Part shown: positions 18,654-26,991 of the stretch, in pieces
Layout: the number at the start of each line of letters is the position of its first letter
Numbering within the stretch: the first letter of the stretch is position 1
Assembly: GCA_030697165.1 (NCBI GenBank)
Contig: JAUYQQ010000002.1
Location: forward strand, 1-64,000
DNA length: 64,000 nucleotides
Reading direction: 5' to 3'
Source: Acidobacteriota bacterium
Lineage (GTDB): Bacteria; Acidobacteriota; Vicinamibacteria; Vicinamibacterales; UBA2999
The notes under the pieces: model-generated
The model's database searches: none
What the model saw: only the letters and a program-made list of their open reading frames with translations
What the model was told of the DNA's origin: nothing
Made by a program: the position numbers and the translations under genes

Positions 18654-19427
18654 GTGACGCCGCGCATCTATCTCACGGGCTCGATCGCGATTGAACACGG
18701 CGACTGCCTGGTGCCCGAGCGGTCGTTTCCCGGCCGCCAGGGCCGCATTGCCTTCGCCTTTCTGGTGGCGCATCGCCATCGCACGATCCAGCGGGCCGAC
18801 CTGGCCGGGGCGATCTGGTCCGACAGCGACGCCGGGCAAGGGGACACCGCGCTCGACGCGATTATCAGCAAGCTGCGGGGCGTTCTCAAGACGGCTGGTT
18901 TTTCGCCAGACCAAGCCAGCATCGTGGCCGCCTCGGGCACCGTCGCGCTGAGCTTGCCGGCGCACGCATGGGTCGACCTGGAAGTGGCGGCGAACGCACT
19001 CGACGAGGCCGAGGGCGCGCTGCGGCGCGGTGACATGGCCTCGGCGTGGAGCCAGGCGAACGTCGCGGTCACTATCGGGCGGCGATCCTTTCTTGCCGAT
19101 GCCGAGGCGCCGTGGATCGAAGCGCGCCGGTCTGTGCAGCGTGCCACCCTGGTCCGGGGCCTGCAGTGCCTCGCCACCGTCAGTCCGCAGATCGGCGACC
19201 CGCTGCTGTCGGTGCAGTACGCCGGCGAGATGGTCGAACTCGAGCCGTTTCGCGAGACGGCCTACCAGCTCTTGATGAAAGCCCATGCGGCGACGGGCGA
19301 CCGCGCTGAAGCCTTGCGTGTGTTCGCGCGTTGTCGCGAGCTGTTACGTGACGAACTGGGCGTGAGCCCGTCGCCCCAGACCGAGGCCGTGTACCTCGAG
19401 ATTCTGCGTGCCACTCAGGCTCGTTAG
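18654..19427 (+). CDS. SARP/BTAD-type transcriptional activator
   Basis: 257 residues from GTG 18654 (GGAA 8 bases upstream). Residues ~1-95 form an OmpR-like winged helix (HRTIQRADLAGAIWSD… IISKLRGVLKTAG). Residues ~100-250 form the helical bacterial transcriptional activation domain with TPR-like helices (YQLLMKAHAATGDRAEALRV, RELLRDELGVSPSPQTEAVY). The layout matches short SARP regulators of the AfsR/DnrI type, without an ATPase domain. It is divergent from DUF1059-DsrE with 76 bases between the starts, so it may regulate them (inference). Confidence 0.85.
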   Translation: MTPRIYLTGSIAIEHGDCLVPERSFPGRQGRIAFAFLVAHRHRTIQRADLAGAIWSDSDAGQGDTALDAIISKLRGVLKTAGFSPDQASIVAASGTVALSLPAHAWVDLEVAANALDEAEGALRRGDMASAWSQANVAVTIGRRSFLADAEAPWIEARRSVQRATLVRGLQCLATVSPQIGDPLLSVQYAGEMVELEPFRETAYQLLMKAHAATGDRAEALRVFARCRELLRDELGVSPSPQTEAVYLEILRATQAR

Positions 19428-19436
19428 GGACAGTAA

Positions 19437-19496
19437 GCACCCCAGGCACTTTAGGCACTTAGGCACCCTAGGCACCTTAGGCACCTTAGGCACCCA
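19437..19496. repeat. GGTGCCTAA nonamer array (copy 2, inverted)
   Basis: Six copies of a degenerate CTTAGGCAC unit, the reverse complement of GTGCCTAAG, fill the space between the SARP gene and the convergent beta-lactamase-like gene. It is the longest array of this family in the window. Confidence 0.75.
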
Positions 19497-19498
19497 AA

Positions 19499-21427
19499 TC
19501 AATATGCCCACGACCGGAAGGCCAGCAGGCCCCAGGACGAGAGGTAGGCGCTCAACACGAGCGCGCACACTGACACGGTGAGGGCGTAGGCGCGCAGCCA
19601 GGGGCCCGCGCCGCGCCGCCAGGCGTCGAGGGTAAAGAGCAGCGACATGATGGCGGTCGCCGGCAGCAGGATGGAACCCACGAAGATCGCGGCGGTCCAG
19701 AGGTTTTGGGTGCCGAGGCTGCGGTCGGACACATTCATGATGCCGAGGAGGATCAGCAGCACGCCGGCACTGACCATCAAGAGCGTGCTCTTCATCCACC
19801 AGAAGCCCTCGGGCGCGGCGCGCGGCGCATGAACGGCCCACGGAATGAGCAGGGCAAGCGGCGTGAACGCCAGGACGAAGGCCAGCAGCACCGGCCAGCG
19901 GATGAGCTCCACCTGCCAACGCGGACGCCGCTCCGCATAGAGAAAGCCGCCGGTGAGCACCATCGTGCCGAGATCATCGGTGGTGAACACCCGGGTCGCG
20001 CCGGCATCGGCGTCACTCCTGAACAAGTTCGTGGATACCGGAATCAGGTCCGCCGGGTTGCCGAACACCGGGTCGAGTTGCAGGCCCTCGGCCGTGGCCG
20101 TCACGGTGGTTCCGGTCGCCAGCCACTCGAGGAACGCCGCGGCCTGGTTTCGTGGGTTGGCCGGATGGTAGTAGCCCTCGTACCCCTTCAAGACGTCGGC
20201 AGGCACGATGGCCCGGGGTTTCGCTGGTGGCTCGACATCGGCTTTCAAGTAACGGACCGCGAGTTGAGAGATGCGTTGCATGGCCTGCGTGGTGTGCGTG
20301 GAGTTGAGGAGCACGACGAAGCCCACGTCGCGTGACGTCGAGTACGCGAAGAGCGACTGGAAGCCGTCGATGCCGCCGCCGTGGCCGAGCATTGGGAAGC
20401 CCTCGATGGTGGACGCCGCGAACGCCGAACCATAGCCGGTGTGCAGGCCCGCGTCCGACGCCAGCGACGTGCGCGGGTGTTCCATGTTGCTCAGGTATTC
20501 CGGATCGATGACCAGCTGTTCTTCGGTCTCGCCCCAGTTGAGCAGCAACTGGACGAACTGTCCGAGTTCGGCCGCTGACGTGTGCAGGTTGCCGGCCGGC
20601 CGCAGGTAGATGGGCAGGTAGTCGACGGGCGGTCCGGTCCGGTCGCGGTAGCCCTTAGCCAGCAGGGCTTCGTCCTCGCGAGTCAGGCGGAAGCTGCTGG
20701 TCGTCATGCCAATCGGCTCGAAGGTCCGCCGGGCGATGAAGTCTTCGTACGGCTCGCCGGTGATCTTCTCGATCAGGAACCCGGCGACGCCGAACCCGGG
20801 ATTGGAGTACGCCACGCGCGTGCCCGGCCGCCACCGCACATCGCGCGACCGCGGATTGCGGTGCAGCGCCTCGAGCAGCGGGAGATCGGGGGCGTCTTCG
20901 AGGTTGTAGATCTCGTTGAAGCGCATGTCGTCGAACCCCGCGGTGTGCTGCAGCAGGTGAATGACGCGCACCGGACTGCCCGCTTCCCACGGATTGTCGA
21001 ACGGCACCTCCGAGGCGATCTCCACGATCGGCGTATCGAGGTCGACGTCGCCGTCTTCCGACAGCTGCACCAGCGCCATCGCGACAAAGGTCTTGCTGAT
21101 GGAGCCGGCGCGGAAATGCGTGTCGGCGGTGACCGGCGTCCTCCGATCGCGATCGGCCAGGCCTACGCCACCGGCCCACTCGACACCCGGCTGGCGCACC
21201 AGGGCGACGGCCGCGCCCGGGATGCCGGTCTCGTCCAGCACCTTCTGCACCGCCGCCCGAAATTCCTCGACGCTTCTTGGCCAGGGATCGGCGGGCGATT
21301 GCCCGACCAGCACAGTCGATGAGGTTGCAAGCGCGATCAGAAACAGAACAGGAGGCCAAGAGTTCAGGAGCAATTTGCTCAAGTACTCCTGACCTCCTGA
21401 TCTCCTGTTCAGATTTCTTACGTCCAT
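19499..21427 (-). CDS. Class C beta-lactamase-like serine hydrolase with membrane tail
   Basis: 642 residues from ATG 21427. The N-terminal ~45 residues carry a signal-like hydrophobic stretch that overlaps a palindromic repeat. The penicillin-binding/beta-lactamase fold has SISK (Ser nucleophile), YSN and HGGGIDG in correct order. The last ~170 residues contain about five hydrophobic segments (VLLAFVLAFTPLALLIPW and others), so it is membrane anchored. The family includes esterases, D-aminopeptidases and peptidoglycan enzymes, so antibiotic resistance should not be assumed. It starts 10 bases inside the upstream thioesterase gene. Confidence 0.85.
   Translation of the reverse strand: MDVRNLNRRSGGQEYLSKLLLNSWPPVLFLIALATSSTVLVGQSPADPWPRSVEEFRAAVQKVLDETGIPGAAVALVRQPGVEWAGGVGLADRDRRTPVTADTHFRAGSISKTFVAMALVQLSEDGDVDLDTPIVEIASEVPFDNPWEAGSPVRVIHLLQHTAGFDDMRFNEIYNLEDAPDLPLLEALHRNPRSRDVRWRPGTRVAYSNPGFGVAGFLIEKITGEPYEDFIARRTFEPIGMTTSSFRLTREDEALLAKGYRDRTGPPVDYLPIYLRPAGNLHTSAAELGQFVQLLLNWGETEEQLVIDPEYLSNMEHPRTSLASDAGLHTGYGSAFAASTIEGFPMLGHGGGIDGFQSLFAYSTSRDVGFVVLLNSTHTTQAMQRISQLAVRYLKADVEPPAKPRAIVPADVLKGYEGYYHPANPRNQAAAFLEWLATGTTVTATAEGLQLDPVFGNPADLIPVSTNLFRSDADAGATRVFTTDDLGTMVLTGGFLYAERRPRWQVELIRWPVLLAFVLAFTPLALLIPWAVHAPRAAPEGFWWMKSTLLMVSAGVLLILLGIMNVSDRSLGTQNLWTAAIFVGSILLPATAIMSLLFTLDAWRRGAGPWLRAYALTVSVCALVLSAYLSSWGLLAFRSWAY
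21346..21410. repeat. CTCCTG-type palindrome within a coding start
   Basis: GAACAGGAG (21346-21354) pairs with CTCCTGTTC (21402-21410), and TCAGGAG (21364-21370) with CTCCTGA (21386-21392). It encodes the first ~30 residues of the beta-lactamase-like protein, including the beginning of its hydrophobic leader. It is related to the palindrome at 11748-11823. Confidence 0.6.
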
Positions 21428-21879
21428 GGCAGATCGACGGCGCCACGGGCCTGGCGTTCGGCCAGGTCCGGCAGGCCCGAGATCAGTCTCAGCACGTCGT
21501 CGGGGAGGTCGCGAGGAGACCAGGTGGAGGAATCCACGCAGGCGACGCGGACAAACCCCTCTGCCAGCAACTGCGCGGTGGCGTCGTCGCGGATCTCGAA
21601 GGCGTGATGCAGGCGCCGCGCGTGCTCGACCGTGGTGCTGATGCCAACCCGCACGATCTGACCGGCCCTGGCCGGGGCGCGGAATTTCGAGTGCACTTCC
21701 ACTCGGGGCATGCCGAACTGATGCGAGTCGAGCAGTGACTGCCGCGAGCGGCCCAGTGACGCGAACAGCTCCTCCTCGGCATCCTCGAACCAGCGGAGGA
21801 AGTTCGGGAACCACACCACGCCCGCGGCGTCGGTGTCGGACCAATGCACCTTCTTGCGAATCTGAAAGAAGCTCGACAT
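21418..21879 (-). CDS. Acyl-CoA thioesterase (4HBT, hot-dog fold)
   Basis: 153 residues. The 4-hydroxybenzoyl-CoA thioesterase motif is clear: VHWSDTDAAGVVWFPNFLRW with the catalytic Asp, followed by FEDAEEELF. Similar to YbgC/FadM proteins that hydrolyse acyl-CoA or acyl-ACP thioesters. It is divergent from a methyltransferase gene with only 30 bases between starts, and its 3' end overlaps the beta-lactamase-like gene. Substrate not readable. Confidence 0.9.
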   Translation of the reverse strand: MSSFFQIRKKVHWSDTDAAGVVWFPNFLRWFEDAEEELFASLGRSRQSLLDSHQFGMPRVEVHSKFRAPARAGQIVRVGISTTVEHARRLHHAFEIRDDATAQLLAEGFVRVACVDSSTWSPRDLPDDVLRLISGLPDLAERQARGAVDLPWT

Positions 21880-21909
21880 GGCGTTAACTGTAAACTCTTA
21901 GCTATCCGC

Positions 21910-22677
21910 ATGGAAGGTTGGCACGGCTGGGACGAGTACGCCGCGTATTACGACTGGGAGAACGCCCAGACGGTGGGCCGTCGCGACATTGCCTTCTGGA
22001 GGCGCATGGCTTCGGCCACGAAAGGCCCGGTGCTGGAACTTGGTTGTGGCACCGGTCGGGTGGCGTTGCCGGTGGCCCGCGCGGGCGCCACCGTGGTCGG
22101 CATTGACCGCTCCGAGCCCATGCTCGACCGCGCCCGCAAGCGGGTGAAGCGCGCCCGGCTGCAGGCGCAGGTTCACCTGGTCCGCGGCGACATCCGGTAC
22201 CTGCCGTTCCCCGACAAGACCTTCCCGCTCGTGATGGCGCCGTACGGCATCCTGCAGTCGCTGCTGGCCGAGCGCGACCTCACCAGGACGCTGGCCGCGG
22301 TGTCTCGCGTCCTGACCCGCAAGGGCACGTTTGGCCTGGAGCTGGTGGCCGACCTGCCGGCGTGGGACGAATACACCAAGCGCATCAGCATGCGCGGCAA
22401 ACGTGGTCCGAATGGCAAGCCGATTACGCTGGTGGAGTCGGTGGTGCAGGACCGGGCCAGGCAGATCACCCGCTTCGAGCAGGAGTTCGTCGAGGGCCGG
22501 GGGAAAGGGGCGGTGCGAAAGAAGTTTGGGCTCGCCTTCCGCACCCTGACCGTGCCGCAAATGGTGAGGCGGCTCGAAAAGGCGGGCCTGGAGGTGTCGG
22601 CGCTGCTTGGCGATTACCAGGGCGGTCCCTGGGACCTTCGCGCCGAAGTCTGGATCATCCTGGCCCGGCGGGGGTAA
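21910..22677 (+). CDS. Class I SAM-dependent methyltransferase
   Basis: 255 residues from ATG 21910, chosen over an upstream extension that overlaps the divergent gene. Motif I PVLELGCGTGRVALPVARAG, then GIDRSEPMLDRARKR, RGDIRYLPF and a motif V-like VLTRKGTFGLELVAD. It resembles small-molecule methyltransferases (Methyltransf_25); the substrate is unknown. No clear ribosome site lies upstream and the gap to the divergent gene is 30 bases, so the mRNA may be leaderless. Confidence 0.8.
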   Translation: MEGWHGWDEYAAYYDWENAQTVGRRDIAFWRRMASATKGPVLELGCGTGRVALPVARAGATVVGIDRSEPMLDRARKRVKRARLQAQVHLVRGDIRYLPFPDKTFPLVMAPYGILQSLLAERDLTRTLAAVSRVLTRKGTFGLELVADLPAWDEYTKRISMRGKRGPNGKPITLVESVVQDRARQITRFEQEFVEGRGKGAVRKKFGLAFRTLTVPQMVRRLEKAGLEVSALLGDYQGGPWDLRAEVWIILARRG

Positions 22678-22700
22678 CATAGCCATTTCCGCCGTGCCGC

Positions 22701-22722
22701 AGGCAACCCTGAAGGGTTGCCT
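22701..22722. repeat. REP hairpin (GGCAACCC family), copy 1
   Basis: AGGCAACCCT-GA-AGGGTTGCCT, a perfect 10-bp stem with a 2-base loop, followed by CCAC. It lies between the methyltransferase and yebC. It shares the GGCAACCC arms and the CCAC tail with the hairpins around the transposase at 46946-47578. Confidence 0.8.
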
Positions 22723-22752
22723 CCACAGGCATCGGCATTCAGGAGTTACTGC

Positions 22753-23502
22753 ATGTCCGGCCATTCCAAGTGGCACACGATTAAGCACAAGAAGGGCGCC
22801 GCCGACGCCAAGCGCGGCAAGATCTTCACGCGCCTGATCAAGGAACTGACCGTCGCGGCCCGCAGCGGTGGCGGCGACCCCGGCATGAACCCGCGGCTGC
22901 GCACGATTATTGCGGCGGCCAAAGAGGTGAACATGCCCGCCGACAACATCAAGAAGGCGATTCTGCGGGGCACCGGCGAGTTGCCCGGCGTGATCTACGA
23001 CGAGATCACCTACGAGGCCTACGGCCCCGGCGGCTCGGCGTTGATCATCGAAACGCTCACCGACAACAAGAACCGCACCGTCGGCGAACTGCGGCACATG
23101 CTCGAGAAGCATGCCGGCAACCTCGGCGCCACCAACTCGGTCGCCTGGATGTTCTCGAAGAAGGGCCTGATCGTCGTCGAAAAGGCCAAGGCCGACGAGG
23201 AGAAGCTGTTGGGCATTGCGCTCGAAGCCGGCGCCGACGACATGTCGGATGAGGGCGACAACTGGGAAGTGCTGAGCGAACCGGCGGCGTTCGAAGCGGT
23301 TCGCGACGCGATCAAGGGTTCGGGCGTCGAGCCGGCCAGCGCGCAGGTGGCCATGCTGCCGGCGAACTACGTGAAGCTCACGGGCGGGCCCGCCAACCAG
23401 ATGATCCGGTTGATGGATGCGCTCGACGATCACGAAGACGTCAAGCAGGTGTGGTCGAACTTCGACATCGAGGAAAAGGAGATCGAGGCCTCGCTGGCGT
23501 GA
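22753..23502 (+). CDS. yebC: YebC/PmpR-family translation/transcription factor
   Basis: 249 residues from ATG 22753 (AGGAG 7 bases upstream). The signature SGHSKWHTIKHKKGAADAKR starts the protein, and NMPADNIKKAI and YEAYGPGG follow, typical of TACO1/YebC. Members have been described as DNA-binding regulators and, more recently, as factors that help ribosomes at proline stretches. It heads the operon yebC-ruvC-ruvA-ruvB-fabH, the common bacterial order. Its TGA overlaps the ruvC GTG. Confidence 0.96.
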   Translation: MSGHSKWHTIKHKKGAADAKRGKIFTRLIKELTVAARSGGGDPGMNPRLRTIIAAAKEVNMPADNIKKAILRGTGELPGVIYDEITYEAYGPGGSALIIETLTDNKNRTVGELRHMLEKHAGNLGATNSVAWMFSKKGLIVVEKAKADEEKLLGIALEAGADDMSDEGDNWEVLSEPAAFEAVRDAIKGSGVEPASAQVAMLPANYVKLTGGPANQMIRLMDALDDHEDVKQVWSNFDIEEKEIEASLA

Positions 23503-24044
23503 GAGTGTTTGGCATCGACCCCGGCTCGCAGTGCACGGGCTACGGCTGCGTGGACAGCGACGGCCGGCGCCACCAGCTGGTGCTGTGCGGAGCGGTCCGC
23601 GCCGGGGCTGCCGCCACCTTTCCCGAGCAGCTCTCGATCATCTATCGCGAGCTTTCCGCCCATATCGCCGCGCAGCGTCCCGACTTCGTCGTCATCGAAA
23701 GCATTTTTCACGCGGTGAACGCGCGCAGCGCGCTGAAGCTGGGCCATGCGCGCGGCGTGGCCATGCTGGCCGCCACCGAGGCCGGTGTCACCGTGGTCGA
23801 GTACACCCCGGCAGAGATCAAACGCTCGGTCGTTGGCTACGGCCGTGCGGAGAAGGCCCAGGTCGGGCAGATGGTGAAGCTGTTGCTCGGTCTTGATGCG
23901 GTCCCGACGCCACACGATGCGGCCGATGCGCTGGCGGTGGCGATTTGCCACGTGCACGGCGGCAAGGGCACGCCCAAGGGCGCGCCGGCCAGGGGCAGCA
24001 AGGCCGAGACCAGCTGGCGCCATTACAAGCCGGCAGCGCCATGA
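23499..24044 (+). CDS. ruvC: Crossover junction endodeoxyribonuclease RuvC
   Basis: 181 residues from GTG 23499, which overlaps the yebC stop (GTGA). Resolves Holliday junctions with RuvAB. Acidic active-site residues are visible: Asp in VFGIDPGSQCTGYG, Glu in VVIESIF, and the Asp pair in PHDAADALAVAICH. The Lys/Gly-rich C-terminal tail is slightly longer than in E. coli. Its stop overlaps the ruvA ATG. Confidence 0.97.
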   Translation: MRVFGIDPGSQCTGYGCVDSDGRRHQLVLCGAVRAGAAATFPEQLSIIYRELSAHIAAQRPDFVVIESIFHAVNARSALKLGHARGVAMLAATEAGVTVVEYTPAEIKRSVVGYGRAEKAQVGQMVKLLLGLDAVPTPHDAADALAVAICHVHGGKGTPKGAPARGSKAETSWRHYKPAAP

Positions 24045-24634
24045 TCGCGTTACTGCGCGGGCAAGTGTTCGAGAAGCATCCCAATCGGTTGATCGTCGAT
24101 GTGGCCGGGGTTGGGTATGACGTGCAAGTCCCGCTGTCCACCTTTTATACCGCCGGCGATCCGGGCAGCGAGATCGCGTTGCGCATCCACACCCACGTGC
24201 GGGAGGACCAGCTCGCGCTCTATGGCTTCGCGACCGTCCTCGAGCTGTCGATGTTCGAACGGTTGATTGCCGTCAGTGGCATCGGCCCGAAGCTGGCGCT
24301 GTCGGTGCTGTCAGGCATCGAGACCCGAGACCTGGTGGGTGCCATCCAGCGCAACGACCTGGCGCGGCTCACCGGCATTCCCGGCGTCGGCAAGAAGACG
24401 GCGGAGCGCATGTGCGTGGAGCTGCGCGATCGCCTGCCGAAGGCCATGGTCGCGAGCGACGCGACGCCGTCGCCCGGCGACACCCTGCGCGACGACCTGG
24501 TGTCGGCGCTGACCAATCTCGGCTACCATCGGCAGGCCATCGACAAGTCACTCGACAAGCTCGTGAGCGCCACCGGCGACCAGCGTTTCGAGGATGTACT
24601 GCGTGCGGCGCTAAGGGATCTCTCCCGTGCCTGA
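24041..24634 (+). CDS. ruvA: Holliday junction DNA helicase subunit RuvA
   Basis: 197 residues from ATG 24041 (ATGA overlap with ruvC). Binds the four-way junction and recruits RuvB. The OB-fold N-terminus ([15 protein letters not shown]), tandem helix-hairpin-helix motifs ([30 protein letters not shown]) and the C-terminal UBA-like domain III ([17 protein letters not shown]) are all present. Overlaps ruvB by 8 bases. Confidence 0.97.
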   Translation: MIALLRGQVFEKHPNRLIVDVAGVGYDVQVPLSTFYTAGDPGSEIALRIHTHVREDQLALYGFATVLELSMFERLIAVSGIGPKLALSVLSGIETRDLVGAIQRNDLARLTGIPGVGKKTAERMCVELRDRLPKAMVASDATPSPGDTLRDDLVSALTNLGYHRQAIDKSLDKLVSATGDQRFEDVLRAALRDLSRA

Positions 24635-25640
24635 CGAGCGCCTGACAACGCCCTCGCGGGTGGCCGAAGACGCGCAGGATGAAGCGGGCCTGCGCCCGCG
24701 GCGCCTGGACGAATACATCGGCCAGGACCGCATCCGGGAGCAGCTCCACGTGTCGATCACCGCGGCAAAACAGCGCGGCGAGCATCTCGACCACGCGCTG
24801 CTCTACGGCCCGCCGGGGCTGGGGAAGACGACCCTGGCGTACGTGATCGCCAACGAGCTGGGCGTGCCGATCCGCACCACCTCGGGACCGGTGATCGAGA
24901 AGCCGGGCGATCTCGCCGGCATCCTGTCGAACCTGCAGCCGCGCGAAGTCCTGTTCATCGACGAGATTCACCGCATGTCGCCCGCGATCGAGGAGATCCT
25001 CTATCCGGCCATGGAAGATTTCGAGCTCGACATCGTCATTGGGCAGGGCCCCGGCGCCCGTTCGGTGAAGGTGCCGGTCGAGCCGTTCACGCTGATTGGC
25101 GCGACGACGCGGGCCGGGCTGCTGACCTCGCCGCTGCGCGCGCGTTTCGGGATCGTGCACCGGCTGGATTTCTACGATGCGCGCGACATCGAAGAGATCG
25201 TTCGCCGCTCGGCGCGGATTCTCGACGTGCCGATGGACGAGGCGGCGGCGAAGGAGATCGCGGGGCGATCGCGCGGTACGCCACGGGTGGTGAACCGCCT
25301 GTTGCGCCGGGTCCGCGACTACGCGCAGGTCCGGGCAGATGGCCGCATCACCGTGGCGGTGGCACGTGCCGCCATGGCCCTGCTTGATGTGGATCAGTAC
25401 GGGTTCGACGAGAGCGATCGCCGGCTGGTGGTGACGATCATCGACAAGTTCAATGGCGGCCCGGTGGGTCTGGGCAGCCTGGCCGCGGCGCTCAGCGAAG
25501 AGGCCGACGCGATCGAAGACATGTACGAGCCGTATCTGATCCAGATCGGCTTCCTGGAACGCACGCCGCGTGGCCGCATTGCGACGGCCCGCGCCTATGA
25601 GTATTTCGGGCGCACCATGCCCGGGAGGGGGTTGTTTTGA
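24627..25640 (+). CDS. ruvB: Holliday junction branch-migration ATPase RuvB
   Basis: 337 residues from GTG 24627 inside the ruvA end. Hexameric AAA+ motor. Begins with the typical [15 protein letters not shown], then Walker [10 protein letters not shown], Walker B LFIDEIHR, sensor I IGATTRAG and the arginine finger region LRARFG. The C-terminal winged helix includes [12 protein letters not shown]. The stop overlaps the TTG of fabH. Confidence 0.97.
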   Translation: MPDERLTTPSRVAEDAQDEAGLRPRRLDEYIGQDRIREQLHVSITAAKQRGEHLDHALLYGPPGLGKTTLAYVIANELGVPIRTTSGPVIEKPGDLAGILSNLQPREVLFIDEIHRMSPAIEEILYPAMEDFELDIVIGQGPGARSVKVPVEPFTLIGATTRAGLLTSPLRARFGIVHRLDFYDARDIEEIVRRSARILDVPMDEAAAKEIAGRSRGTPRVVNRLLRRVRDYAQVRADGRITVAVARAAMALLDVDQYGFDESDRRLVVTIIDKFNGGPVGLGSLAAALSEEADAIEDMYEPYLIQIGFLERTPRGRIATARAYEYFGRTMPGRGLF

Positions 25641-26632
25641 ACGTCCGCCGAGTAGAGATCAAGAGCCTGGCCACCTACGTGCCGCCACGCCTGTTGACCA
25701 ACGCCGATCTCGAGAAGCTGGTCGACACGACCGACGAGTGGATCATGCAGCGCACGGGTATTCGCCAGCGCCACATCGTCGATCCGGGCGTGGCGACGAG
25801 CGACCTGGCCGCCGAGGCCGCCAAGGAGGCGATCCGGCGGGCGGGCCTGACGCCGGATGACATCGACCTGATCATCGTCGGCACGGTGACGCCCGACATG
25901 TTGTTTCCGAGCACGGCGTGCCTGGTCCAGCACAAGATCGGCGCGTCTCACGCGTGGGGCTTTGACCTGTCGGCGGCGTGCTCGGCGTTTACCTACGCGC
26001 TGACGGTGGGCAGCCAACTGGTCGCCGCGGGCAACGTCAAGAACGCGCTCGTGATTGGCGCCGACGTCATGACGAGCATCATTGACTACACCGACCGGGC
26101 GACCTGCGTGCTGTTCGGCGACGGCGCCGGCGCCGTCGTGCTGGCGCCGTCGTCGGATCCCAATATCGGCATCCTCGACTTCGAGCACATGATCGATGGC
26201 AGCGGCGGCGCCGCGCTGTGCATGCCGGCCGGCGGCAGCCGCAGGCCGGCTTCGCACGAGACGGTCGATCAACGCCTGCACTACGTGAAACAGGACGGCC
26301 AGACCGTGTTCAAGTTCGCCGTGCGCAACACCGGCGAGATCTGCGAACGGCTGCTCAAGCGCAACAATCTCACCGGAGATGACCTTGACCTGTTCGTATC
26401 TCACCAGGCGAACAAGCGGATCATCATGTCGGCGGCCGAACGCATCGGGATGCCTGAAGAGAAGGTCGTGATCAACATCGATCGCTTCGGCAACACCACC
26501 GCCGCCACGATCCCACTGGCGCTCAACGACGCCGTTGAAAGCGGACGGCTGAAGAAGGGCAACCTGATCATGCTGACATCGGTCGGGGCCGGGTTTACCG
26601 TGGGTTCGCTGCTGGTTCGCTGGGGTCTTTGA
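25637..26632 (+). CDS. fabH: Beta-ketoacyl-ACP synthase III (FabH)
   Basis: 331 residues from TTG 25637 (TTGA overlap with ruvB). Condenses acetyl-CoA with malonyl-ACP to start fatty-acid synthesis. Catalytic triad: Cys115 in LSAACSAF, His in SHQANKRI and Asn in GNTTAATIP. The typical GADVMT and GDGAGAVVL glycine-rich blocks are present. Being the fifth member of the ruv operon links lipid initiation and recombination only by transcription, not by function. Ends before a marked composition change. Confidence 0.95.
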   Translation: MNVRRVEIKSLATYVPPRLLTNADLEKLVDTTDEWIMQRTGIRQRHIVDPGVATSDLAAEAAKEAIRRAGLTPDDIDLIIVGTVTPDMLFPSTACLVQHKIGASHAWGFDLSAACSAFTYALTVGSQLVAAGNVKNALVIGADVMTSIIDYTDRATCVLFGDGAGAVVLAPSSDPNIGILDFEHMIDGSGGAALCMPAGGSRRPASHETVDQRLHYVKQDGQTVFKFAVRNTGEICERLLKRNNLTGDDLDLFVSHQANKRIIMSAAERIGMPEEKVVINIDRFGNTTAATIPLALNDAVESGRLKKGNLIMLTSVGAGFTVGSLLVRWGL

Positions 26633-26991
26633 GGCTTCGACCCAATTATTCTTGCAAACCGTTGCTTGTGCCCAAACGGGACATTGACTGCTGTAATAGC
26701 CTGCAGTCTAGCCATAAATATAAGCGAACTATACGCTTATGTGAAATGTTCTGTTTCGGGAAATAAGAACTGTGTCTCAAGAACAGACACTATTTGCTAA
26801 GTGTAAATTTGAGAGCTACTAACAGTTCAGAAGGCGACACCAGTCTGGCGAAATCGAGCTATTACGGGACATAGTCACTGTTGCACTCACGACAGCAACT
26901 ACTTGTTCTCTCTGTCGTTTCGGGTGCTAGACTCTGCGAGATTCAGCTACTGTTCGGCCGAAGTGTTTGGCCCGACCGGCTGGTTGTTGAG
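26633..26991 (+). promoter_or_regulatory. AT-richer leader upstream of the NIVWG subtilase
   Basis: This 359-base non-coding stretch is clearly less GC-rich than its neighbours. It contains two short inverted repeats with 7-base loops: ATAAGCG/CGCTTAT at 26720-26740 and GTGTCT/AGACAC at 26772-26790. A near-direct repeat ACGGGACAT occurs near 26675 and 26864. These could be operators or RNA hairpins controlling the subtilase operon, but no known riboswitch or binding-site consensus is recognised. No ORF with support was found in it. Confidence 0.4.

Noticed and set aside
19499-21427. Antibiotic-resistance beta-lactamase
   Set aside because: The SxxK, YxN and HGG motifs define a broad esterase/peptidase family; the membrane tail and length are unlike secreted class C beta-lactamases.
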